From Candidatus Poribacteria bacterium (GTDB lineage Bacteria; Abyssobacteria; SURF-5): 23,787 bases of DNA. Location: the NCBI GenBank assembly GCA_016215705.1, contig JACRIR010000167.1, positions 1 through 23,787 of the forward strand, written 5' to 3'. Each line of letters starts with the position of its first letter. Position 1 is the stretch's first letter. Under the pieces are notes generated by a model, which worked only from the letters and a program-made list of their open reading frames with translations, ran no database searches and was not told the origin of the DNA. This document shows positions 8,696 through 15,517 of the stretch, piece by piece. The position numbers and the translations under genes were made by a program.

Positions 8696-9979
8696 ATGCT
8701 ATCTACGATCACCGAGAAAATACTGGCGAAGCATGCCGGCAGGGAGGAAGTGTCGCCCGGCGAGTTGATCAACGCCTCCGTTGATTTCGCCTTGGGCAAC
8801 GACATCACCGCTCCTATTGCAATTGAAGCATTCGACCAAATAGCCGCTCCCAAGGTCTTCGACCCTTCCCGTATCGCCCTCATAGCCGACCATTTTGTTC
8901 CCAATAAAGACATCCAATCCGCCGAGCAAGTCATGCGTATGCGCCGGTTCGCCCGCAAATACGACATCGAGCATTTCTATGAGGTCGGCAAGATGGGAAT
9001 CGAGCACGCGCTGCTGCCCGAGATGGGCCTCGTCCTGCCCGGCGACCTGGTGATAGGGGCCGACTCACACACGTGCACCTACGGGGCGCTCGGCGCATTC
9101 TCGACGGGTGTAGGCAGCACCGACCTCGCCGCCGCCATGGCCACCGGCGAAGTCTGGCTCAAGGTTCCCGAAAGCATCAAGTTCGTGTATCACGGCCGCC
9201 CGCAACAATGGGTCTCCGGAAAGGACATCATCCTCTATACGATCGGACGCATTGGCGTCGACGGAGCGCTGTATCGCTCGATGGAATTCACCGGCGAAGC
9301 CATCCCTTTTCTCTCGATGGCCGACCGGCTCTCCATGTGCAATATGGCGATCGAAGCAGGCGCTAAAACGGGTATCATCGAGCCCGACGAGATTACGCTC
9401 GACTACGTGAATCCGCGCGCGCGTCGAGGATTCAGCCCTCTCAAAAGTGATCCCGGCGCTCGTTACCATGAAGTGGTCGAAATCGATGTGAGCGCTGTCG
9501 GACTGCAAGTGGCTTTCCCGCCGCTTCCCTCGAATTCAAGGCCCGTCGAAGAGTCCGGTGACATTGAAGTGGATCAGGTCGTCATCGGCTCATGCACAAA
9601 CGGCAGGATAGAAGATATGCGCGTCGCAGCGCAACTCCTCAAGGGACACAAAGTGCATCCAAACGTGCGGTGCCTCATCATACCTGCGACCCCCTCCGTC
9701 TACAAACAGTGCAACAGCGAAGGTCTGATCGATATTTTTCTGGATGCCGAAGCAGCGGTCTGTACGCCCACCTGTGGGCCGTGTCTGGGCGGGCATATGG
9801 GCATACTGGCCAAAGGTGAGCGCGCGCTCGCTACAACAAACCGGAATTTTGTGGGCCGCATGGGACACCCTGAAAGCGAAGTTTATCTCGCGGGGCCGGC
9901 CGTCGCAGCGGCAACCGCAATAGTTGGCAAGATAAGCGGCCCTGAACAAATCTTGGCAAAAACGTCGGACCGAAAGTGA
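8696..9979 (+). CDS. leuC: 3-isopropylmalate dehydratase large subunit (LeuC/homoaconitase family)
   Basis: With LeuD, this 4Fe-4S hydro-lyase isomerises 2-isopropylmalate to 3-isopropylmalate in leucine synthesis. The 427 residues match the shorter, archaeal/thermophile-like LeuC class. Visible are GADSHTCTYGALGAFSTGVG (121-140), GSCTNGR with Cys300, and CTPTCGPCLGGH with Cys360 and Cys363, the three cluster ligands. The ATG at 8696 has only a weak AGAAG upstream. No leuD or leuB follows in the window, so the small subunit must be encoded elsewhere. A homoaconitase or methylmalate-type activity within the same family cannot be excluded, but the ilv neighbours favour leucine synthesis. The stop overlaps the next start (TGATG). 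Confidence 0.9.
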   Translation: MLSTITEKILAKHAGREEVSPGELINASVDFALGNDITAPIAIEAFDQIAAPKVFDPSRIALIADHFVPNKDIQSAEQVMRMRRFARKYDIEHFYEVGKMGIEHALLPEMGLVLPGDLVIGADSHTCTYGALGAFSTGVGSTDLAAAMATGEVWLKVPESIKFVYHGRPQQWVSGKDIILYTIGRIGVDGALYRSMEFTGEAIPFLSMADRLSMCNMAIEAGAKTGIIEPDEITLDYVNPRARRGFSPLKSDPGARYHEVVEIDVSAVGLQVAFPPLPSNSRPVEESGDIEVDQVVIGSCTNGRIEDMRVAAQLLKGHKVHPNVRCLIIPATPSVYKQCNSEGLIDIFLDAEAAVCTPTCGPCLGGHMGILAKGERALATTNRNFVGRMGHPESEVYLAGPAVAAATAIVGKISGPEQILAKTSDRK

Positions 9980-10689
9980 TGGATAAGAAGATGCCGATCC
10001 AAAAACTGTTGGATGTTCAGAAAGTGGACCTGAAAATAAAAGGCCTGGAGTCGGAAGTCTCCGTCATCCCTCGACAGATTCAAGACTGGGATAGCGCGCT
10101 CTCTTCTCAGAAGGAACGCCTTGCCGAGCTAAAAAAAGAAATGGATGAGAAAAAGAAGGCGCAGCGCGCAGTCGAACGACAAATCGAGCAGAAACAGGCC
10201 GAGCTCGCGAAGTATAATGCTCAACTGCCCATGATAAAAACCAATCGCGAGTACAAGGCCATCCTGGTAGAAATCGATATGGTCGAAAAAGAGATATCCG
10301 AATTCGAGGAACAAGTCCTGACAAAAATGGGAGAAGTCGAGGAACTCGAGATAAAGGCCAAAGCCAGTGCCGCCGAGGTGAAGAGGGCCCAGGAAGAAAT
10401 AGAGAAAGAAAAAGAAAACCTCCGGCAGAAACAGAAGGCGCTCGAAGAGTCGCTCGAAGGAACGCGTTCCGAAAGACAAACACTTGTTACATTCGTGGAC
10501 AACATTCTCCTCAGCCAGTACGATAGAATCCGGATACGCAAAGGAGGGCTCGCTGTCGCCCGCGTCCTCGACGAATCGTGCGGAGCATGCCACGTGGAGC
10601 TCCCGCCGCAAGTCGTGAATGAAGTGATAGGCGGGAAAATCAAGGCATGCCCGAGCTGCTCCCGCCTCCTCTACTGGGAAGAGATATAG
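9979..10689 (+). CDS. COG1579 family zinc-ribbon coiled-coil protein
   Basis: The 236-residue protein has a long charged coiled coil (about 10-175, rich in Glu, Lys and Gln, with a PMIKTNREYKAILVEI turn at about 84-99) and a C-terminal C4 zinc ribbon: Cys201, Cys204, Cys224, Cys227 (ESCGACH ... KACPSCSRLLYW). This is the CT398-like hairpin plus zf-RING_7 architecture of COG1579, whose role is not firmly established; links to nucleic acid binding or secretion have been proposed for members. The ATG at 9979 shares a base with the leuC stop; a GTG one codon earlier is possible. The overlap suggests co-translation with leuC, though no functional link is evident. Confidence 0.88.
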   Translation: MDKKMPIQKLLDVQKVDLKIKGLESEVSVIPRQIQDWDSALSSQKERLAELKKEMDEKKKAQRAVERQIEQKQAELAKYNAQLPMIKTNREYKAILVEIDMVEKEISEFEEQVLTKMGEVEELEIKAKASAAEVKRAQEEIEKEKENLRQKQKALEESLEGTRSERQTLVTFVDNILLSQYDRIRIRKGGLAVARVLDESCGACHVELPPQVVNEVIGGKIKACPSCSRLLYWEEI

Positions 10690-10716
10690 CAGTAAGCTTC
10701 CTCAGTAATGTTGCAA

Positions 10717-10775
10717 CACGATGTAGCATCGTTAGAAAACCGGGGACATGATGCGACATCGTGTCCCCGGTTTTC
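10717..10775. repeat. GGGGACAC-type palindromic repeat, copy upstream of folC
   Basis: Perfect 14-base arms GAAAACCGGGGACA (10735-10748) and TGTCCCCGGTTTTC (10762-10775) around TGATGCGACATCG. A smaller palindrome ACGATGTAGCATCGT lies just upstream. Related copies are at 13858-13898, 18896-18931 (decayed) and, in part, 1359-1406. Confidence 0.8.
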
Positions 10776-10846
10776 TCAACACTGACGCCACCAGCATAAC
10801 AGAGTCCGGCAAGACACTCTCTGAATGCCATACGAGAAAACGCGCC

Positions 10847-12166
10847 ATGAACTCTCTTGATTATCTCCTTTCTTTCCAGCGCTTCGGCATCAAACTCGGT
10901 CTCGACAACATAACCTATCTTCTCGAGCGCCTGGGAAACCCTCACCACGCCTTCCCCTCGGTTCACGTCACGGGCACCAACGGCAAGGGCTCGGTCGTCG
11001 CATTCATCCATTCGGTTCTCATGCACATGGGCTACAAGGTGGGCCGATTCATATCGCCCCATCTCATAGACTTCTCCGAAAGAATAAGCGTCAACGACAC
11101 TTGCATCACGGCCTCTGAGATCGACGAGCTTGTCAACCTGATTCGTCCCATCATAGTCGAAATGCAGGAAAACCCCCGTCTCAGCCATCCCACTTTCTTC
11201 GAGGCGGTGACGGCAATGGCATTCGAACATTTTGCGCGCCACAAAGTAGACTTCGCTGTCGTCGAAGTGGGGATGGGTGGCCGTTACGACTCCACAAATG
11301 TGGTCGAGCCGTGCCTGTCGGTCATAACCAACGTTCACCTCGAGCACTGCGATTATCTCGGAGACACACTCGAACAAATAGCAGTCGAAAAAGCAGGCAT
11401 TATCAAGCCGGGCATCGATGTCGTGTCATCTGCTGAACAACCTGAAGTGAGAAAAGTGATAGATGCGAGAGCGGGGGAGTGCGGCGCAAAAATATACTAT
11501 CTGTCCCGCGACTTCTCTTCCGCTCTTCGCCCGGAAAATTTTCCCCGACAATGGCTCGATTTCACCAGCCCGTGGACAAACCTGAAAAACATGGAAATCA
11601 ATCTTGCGGGCGCTTTTCAAGAGGGAAACGCGGCCGTCGCCTTAATGAGTCTCGAACTATTGCAGCGAAAGGGGCTTATCCCCGCCGACGAAAACATGCT
11701 GCGCAAAGGAATGGCGGACGCGCGTTGGCCCGCCCGACTCGAGAAACTCTCGGAGGCGCCCCTCATGATTCTCGATGGCGCACACAACCCTTCCGCCATG
11801 CGCTGCCTGGTAGATGCCATGAGCGCCCTCTTCGCAAACCGTAGAATACTCCTTGTAGTGGGCATGCTGGGTGACAAAGATGTCTCGACGTGTCTCCGAA
11901 TACTCCGCGCCCTTGGAGATACGATCATCGCAAGTCAACCGGTGTACGAACGCGCAATGCCCGCCGTCCGGCTTGCCGAACTCGCCCGGAGCATTTTCCC
12001 CACCGTGCGACTCGAGCAAACACTGAGACAAGCTCTCTTGGAAGCCTTGAGACTGGCCGCGCCAAACGACATCATCCTGATAGCAGGCTCGCTCTTCAAC
12101 GTGGCCGGGGTCAAGAACTCTCTTCCGGAGATTCTATCAAGTCGTGGCGCGTTTCTTCCCCCTTAA
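10847..12166 (+). CDS. folC: Bifunctional dihydrofolate synthase / folylpolyglutamate synthase
   Basis: FolC ligates glutamate to dihydropteroate and adds further glutamates to folates (Mur-ligase superfamily). The 439 residues are the usual length. The ATP P-loop GTNGKGS is at 43-49, followed by SPHLIDFSERI, VVEVGMGGRYDSTNV, HCDYLGDTLEQIAVEKAGI and LDGAHNPSAM, all family signatures. The frame is open further upstream into the palindromic repeat (MRHRVPGFL...); the ATG at 10847 is chosen because MNSLDYLLSFQRFGIKLGL starts in register with the family and the extra residues come from the repeat. No strong ribosome site is seen. It lies 157 nt after the zinc-ribbon gene. Confidence 0.93.
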   Translation: MNSLDYLLSFQRFGIKLGLDNITYLLERLGNPHHAFPSVHVTGTNGKGSVVAFIHSVLMHMGYKVGRFISPHLIDFSERISVNDTCITASEIDELVNLIRPIIVEMQENPRLSHPTFFEAVTAMAFEHFARHKVDFAVVEVGMGGRYDSTNVVEPCLSVITNVHLEHCDYLGDTLEQIAVEKAGIIKPGIDVVSSAEQPEVRKVIDARAGECGAKIYYLSRDFSSALRPENFPRQWLDFTSPWTNLKNMEINLAGAFQEGNAAVALMSLELLQRKGLIPADENMLRKGMADARWPARLEKLSEAPLMILDGAHNPSAMRCLVDAMSALFANRRILLVVGMLGDKDVSTCLRILRALGDTIIASQPVYERAMPAVRLAELARSIFPTVRLEQTLRQALLEALRLAAPNDIILIAGSLFNVAGVKNSLPEILSSRGAFLPP

Positions 12167-12179
12167 TAAAGGGGGGAAG
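12155..12179 (+). other. Hairpin over the folC stop, possible weak terminator
   Basis: CTTCCCCC (12155-12162) pairs with GGGGGAAG (12172-12179) around TTAATAAAG. No clear T-tract follows. The CCCCCTTAATAAAGGGGG core is the kind of sequence seen in small dispersed repeats, so termination is only one possibility. Confidence 0.35.
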
Positions 12180-12247
12180 GCGGGATTTGGTCGCTATTTT
12201 GGGGTGCGCCTATGCCGCCCTGTGGTGCGCTCGCTCGCATTCCATGC

Positions 12248-12330
12248 GTGCGAACTCATTCGCGTAATTTCATATTCCATAGGGGCGCGATTCATTGCAT
12301 CCGTGTAGGTGCGAATTCATTCGCACAATC
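12248..12330. repeat. Composite palindromic element, copy 2
   Basis: GTGCGAACTCATTCGCG, then ATTTCATATTC and ATAGGGGCGCGATTCATTGC, then GTGCGAATTCATTCGCAC (12311-12328). Order and linkers match 8468-8545 with scattered changes. It lies in the 508-base gap after folC. The remainder of that gap (12331-12557) holds repeated GGGACTGT(T)CCC pieces near 12346 and 12389 and CATTCTCGCGAAGCC...GGCAGGAATCC repeat debris near 12483-12532. I see no gene in it. Confidence 0.8.
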
Positions 12331-12557
12331 TCAGGTCGCGAAGGGACTGTCCCTATTTACGGGCCGAGTTCTTTAGGCCGTAGAAGAGGGACTGTTCCCG
12401 AAGCTTCTGTGAACGAGACAGATCATCATAATTCCGATTTTTCCTATCGTTCTCAATGTTCTTGTCATTCCCATTTTTCTTATCATTCTCGCGAAGCCTG
12501 CCCTCGACTCCGATCGGGTGGCAGGAATCCATTTGATTACTTGAAACCTTATGCTCT

Positions 12558-12709
12558 AAGCTGTAGACTGTAGACCATGAATCCCGGACTTTGAACTTTG
12601 AACCCTGGACTGTAGACCGTGAACCGTGAACTGTAGACCGTGAACCCTAGACCATAAACCCTAAACTATGAACCATGAACCATGAACTACGAACCCTAAA
12701 CCATGAACC
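12558..12709. repeat. Degenerate tandem repeat running into the glucokinase gene
   Basis: About 150 bp built from variants of a ~7-bp phrase (TGAACCA, TAGACCG, TGAACCC, TAAACCC), for example GAACCATGAACCATGAAC at 12670-12687. It covers the start codon and first 11-12 codons of the next gene. A short stray of the same type is at 6133-6150. Confidence 0.8.
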
Positions 12710-13691
12710 TTCGGTCTACATCGGCATCGACATAGGCGCCACAGAGGTCAAAACAGGACTCGTGACACGCCAAGGAACACTCGTGTCAAAAGAGCGCCAC
12801 GAAACCGCCAAAATCGCCTCACCCGCGCACTTTCTCGACATATTGAACGAGACCGTACACCGACTGCTCCAGTCAAATGCTCTCAGTAAGCAGTCCGTCG
12901 GCGGCATCGGCATAGGGGCGCCCGGATGGGTGGATTACCCTCATGGAATTGTCCGTGAACTGACAAATATCCCGGGATGGAGAGACGTTCCCATCGTTAT
13001 TCAACTGCAAACCGCGACCGGTTTGAAATCATTCGTGGATAACGACGCTAACGTGATGGCGGTGGGAGAACTCATTCATGGCGCCGGCCGCGGTCACGAG
13101 AACTTCGTCTGCCTCACACTCGGCACCGGCGTCGGCGGTGCAATTGTGGTCGACGGCAAACTCTATCGCGGCGCGAACGGACTCGCCGGCGAAATTGGAC
13201 ATATGATCCTCGATCTGAATGGCCCCGAATGCGCCTGCGGAGCCAGGGGCTGCCTCGAGAGATACGTCGGCAATCGCTTCATCATCGCAAACGCCCTCAG
13301 AAAACTCGAAGCGCTGGCCGGCCCCGTGCACGAAAACATTCTGCTTTCACTCGCCGACAATCGACCCGATAAGATAACCCCAAAAATCCTGGCCGAAGCG
13401 GCTGCCCGGGGAGATGCCCTCTCACTCGATGTCTGGCGCGAAACCGGCCACTACCTCGGTGTTGCGCTCTCGGTCCTCGTCAATCTGCTGAATCCTGAAT
13501 GCTTTATTATCGGTGGGGGAGTGGCAAGGGCGGGTTCGGTTCTATTCGACCCGATGCGCGACACTGCCGCACGTTTGGCGATGAATCAACTGGGAAAGAC
13601 CACTCCAATAATGGAAGCCGAACTAAAAGAAGACGCCGGCCTCATCGGCGCAGCTACCTTCGCCCTAACCTGCCTCGAAAAAGCCTGTTGA
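12675..13691 (+). CDS. ROK-family glucokinase
   Basis: Likely ATP-dependent glucokinase, supplying glucose-6-phosphate; ROK relatives also phosphorylate fructose or amino sugars, so the substrate is inferred. The 338 residues show the phosphate-binding DIGATEVKTGLV (19-30), FVDNDANVMAVGE with catalytic Asp124, LTLGTGVGGAIVVDGKLYRGANGLAGEIGH with zinc ligand His176, and the ROK CxCGxxGCLE motif with Cys186, Cys188 and Cys193 (ECACGARGCLERY). The ATG at 12675 is the only in-frame start before YIGIDIG; the first ~12 residues (MNHELRTLNHEP) are encoded by the tandem repeat and are not part of the fold. No ribosome site stands out. The gene is bounded by repeat-filled gaps on both sides. Confidence 0.9.
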   Translation: MNHELRTLNHEPSVYIGIDIGATEVKTGLVTRQGTLVSKERHETAKIASPAHFLDILNETVHRLLQSNALSKQSVGGIGIGAPGWVDYPHGIVRELTNIPGWRDVPIVIQLQTATGLKSFVDNDANVMAVGELIHGAGRGHENFVCLTLGTGVGGAIVVDGKLYRGANGLAGEIGHMILDLNGPECACGARGCLERYVGNRFIIANALRKLEALAGPVHENILLSLADNRPDKITPKILAEAAARGDALSLDVWRETGHYLGVALSVLVNLLNPECFIIGGGVARAGSVLFDPMRDTAARLAMNQLGKTTPIMEAELKEDAGLIGAATFALTCLEKAC

Positions 13692-13725
13692 CTTCCGTCA
13701 TGATGGCGTGCATCGTTCTGCGCCC

Positions 13726-13855
13726 CCTCATTGTCATTCAAACCTCCCCGCTATCACCCTGATTCTCCCCATTGTCATTCTGATTCTCCCTACTGATTCT
13801 CCCCATTGTCATTCTGATTCTCCCCACTGTCATTCTGAGCAAAGCGAAGAATCCC
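13726..13855. repeat. ATTGTCATTCTGATTCTCCCC tandem units
   Basis: Roughly five imperfect units of about 22 bp, each with GTCATTCTGATTCTCCCC or a decayed form, ending in CATTCTGAGCAAAGCGAAG. Same family as 6057-6218. The perfect palindrome at 13858 begins three bases after it, as if one element had inserted beside another. Confidence 0.8.
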
Positions 13856-13857
13856 AA

Positions 13858-13898
13858 GGAAATCGGGGACACCATGCCGCATGGTGTCCCCGATTTCC
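13858..13898. repeat. GGGGACAC-type palindrome, near-perfect copy
   Basis: Perfect 19-base arms: GGAAATCGGGGACACCATG (13858-13876) and its complement (13880-13898), separated by CCG. It shares the GGGGACA / TGTCCCC core with 10735-10775 but has different flanks and centre. Confidence 0.85.
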
Positions 13899-14198
13899 TC
13901 AAGAGCCGTTCTTATTCTCTCCCCGCATTGCTCACTATCAAATCCTCGAATTCCTATCGTGATTTCTTCTTTTTCTTTTTCAACAATCCGCGCAAATCAG
14001 TCTCAATCAGTGAACTTCTTTATTCGCGTAATTCGCTAAATCCGTTCCATTCGTGATCCAAATCTTCTTCTCTTTATTCGCGTGATTCATCCCGGAGCCT
14101 CGCGATTCGTGCGATTCGTGTTCTCTCTTCTTCTTCCCAATCCAAAATCCAAAATAAATTGACTTTCGACTCCTCATCATTCCTTGTTGTTTCACCCT
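13899..14198. other. Gene-free gap with repeat debris
   Basis: AT- and pyrimidine-rich stretch between the convergent glucokinase and lipoprotein genes. It has repeated ATTCGCGTRATTC phrases (near 14023 and 14077), GATTCGTGCGATTCGTG near 14102, and CCAATCCAAAATCCAAAAT near 14139. No coding region, RNA or clear terminator was recognised. Confidence 0.6.
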
Positions 14199-15161
14199 TC
14201 ACTCATTCAACCTATAATCCAGCTTGTCTTCGTGATATACCACCTTGTGCTTCTTCTCTATTTCCGCCAAAAACTCCTGATAGAGTTTCTGCCCAATCTG
14301 CTTTTTTACATGCTCGAAAGGCATCGTATCAAAATAGCTTACCAGCCTCGCGACGCCATAGTGGTCCTTTGTCCCCTGACGAAGCGAAAAGGGCTTCGAA
14401 ACCTCTCCAACCTTCAGCGATTCAACTTTCTCCCTCATCGTCGGCACGACGCCGCTGAGCGGAACCAGAGGCGTCATCCCTGCAAAAACCAGAGGCGGTC
14501 GGTTCGGCAAAGATAGAATTGCCGCCGCAAGCGTTGATTTGTCCTTGGCGGCCTTCTGACTGATGGTGTCAATAAACTTCCGATTTGAGACATCGACCAC
14601 AATCAGTTCGTAACTCAATAGGGGAGGGGAAACCACAAATTCCTGGGCATGTCCATCATAGTATTTCTGGGCCACCGTTTCCGAAACCTGCTCGCTCAGG
14701 AGCTTCTCAATCATCATCCTTTCCGCCATTTGTCTTATCTCGCCGCGCGAGGGTCTTTCATCTCCGTGCGCGTGTTCGTGGCTGCTGGCGGCGCCCTTGA
14801 TACCCTCCACAAGATTACCCGTCGCGCTAGCTTGAGCTTCTCTTTGATTTACGAGCACGGCTTCCGCATCTTTGTCCGCAATCTTTATGCCGCGAGCCGC
14901 AGCCTCCTTCGCAAGAAGTTTCTCGAAGACCAATGACTTTAGAACGCGTCGACGCGCCTCCAGACGCGCTGCCCTGTCATCATCGTTTGTTTTCGTTCGT
15001 TCCTCGAACGGCAACTCGCGGATGCGCCTGAGCAAGTCGTTCAAGCGGACGGGCTCGCCGTCAACCTTTGCGAGAACCTCTCTCCCTTCCTCCACAAGCA
15101 ACCCGCAGCCGGCCACCACACAAAGCGCCACCGCGCACAACAAATATGAAAACCGTCCCAT
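14199..15161 (-). CDS. Lipoprotein resembling PpiC/SurA-type peptidyl-prolyl isomerase
   Basis: The 320-residue product opens with a lipoprotein signal (MGRFSYLLCAVALCVVAGC, lipobox VAGC, Cys19). VLAKVDGEPVRLNDLLRRI is the typical opening of a SurA-N/foldase N-domain; a helical segment with LVFEKLLAKEAAARGIKI and a His/Glu patch (SSHEHAHGDE) follow. Residues about 190-290 (YELIVVDV ... VPLSGVV ... VESLKVGEVSKPFSL ... YGVARLV) have the layout of a degenerate parvulin domain. The inferred role is chaperoning of envelope proteins outside the cytoplasm; catalysis is uncertain because the rotamase motif is weak. The ATG at 15161 has AAAGGA upstream. A promoter lies at 15430-15402, leaving a leader of about 235 nt that contains the G-rich tract. 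Confidence 0.75.
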   Translation of the reverse strand: MGRFSYLLCAVALCVVAGCGLLVEEGREVLAKVDGEPVRLNDLLRRIRELPFEERTKTNDDDRAARLEARRRVLKSLVFEKLLAKEAAARGIKIADKDAEAVLVNQREAQASATGNLVEGIKGAASSHEHAHGDERPSRGEIRQMAERMMIEKLLSEQVSETVAQKYYDGHAQEFVVSPPLLSYELIVVDVSNRKFIDTISQKAAKDKSTLAAAILSLPNRPPLVFAGMTPLVPLSGVVPTMREKVESLKVGEVSKPFSLRQGTKDHYGVARLVSYFDTMPFEHVKKQIGQKLYQEFLAEIEKKHKVVYHEDKLDYRLNE

Positions 15162-15224
15162 GTGCTTTTCCTTTGCGGGATTTCTCCGCCTTATTCACTC
15201 CCCGGCCGTAGGGGCGATTCGTTT

Positions 15225-15372
15225 AAACCTCCAAACCTCCAAACTCCCAAACCCCCAGACTGTCAAACTCCCAAGCCCCCAAACTGCCAAACCCCCAAAC
15301 CCTCAAACCCCCAAACTGCCAAACCCCCAAACCCCCAAACCCCCAAACTGCCAAACCCCCAACCCCTCACTC
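15225..15372 (-). repeat. G-rich tandem repeat in the lipoprotein leader, possible G-quadruplex
   Basis: On the plus strand this is an array of CAAACCCC units with CAAACTGC variants. On the transcribed minus strand it reads GGGGGTTT. Four runs of five G lie within 15324-15360 (loops of 11, 3 and 3 nt), with more runs downstream. It sits wholly between the promoter at 15430-15402 and the lipoprotein ATG, so it would be in the 5' UTR. The gap 15162-15517 otherwise holds a clipped TAGGGGCGATTCG repeat piece near 15209 and no gene. Confidence 0.75.
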
Positions 15373-15401
15373 CCCTGTCGCCTACGAACTCAACGGAGGT
15401 C

Positions 15402-15430
15402 ATTATAGCATGGCAAACCCGCATTAACAA
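15402..15430 (-). promoter_or_regulatory. Predicted promoter of the lipoprotein gene
   Basis: Minus strand: TTGTTA (15430-15425), 17-nt spacer, consensus TATAAT (15407-15402) preceded by TGC, an extended -10. The transcript would start near 15395. Confidence 0.6.
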
Positions 15431-15517
15431 ACCACGAGCGACGGGGTTTGCAAATAGACACAGATGTTAGGTCTACACGATCTGGGGAGCGGGAATCCAT
15501 GCAAAACAGAGACCGAA

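Noticed and set aside
13726-13855. CRISPR-like array of ~22-bp units
   Set aside because: Units are adjacent and degenerate with no spacers of constant length; they match the dispersed CATTCTG family.
15225-15372. CRISPR array
   Set aside because: The units are only about 8 bp, contiguous and without unique spacers; no cas genes are present.
15162-15408. Proline-rich open frames on the plus strand over the CAAACCCC array
   Set aside because: They arise from the tandem repeat itself, have no ribosome site and overlap the promoter and leader of the minus-strand lipoprotein.
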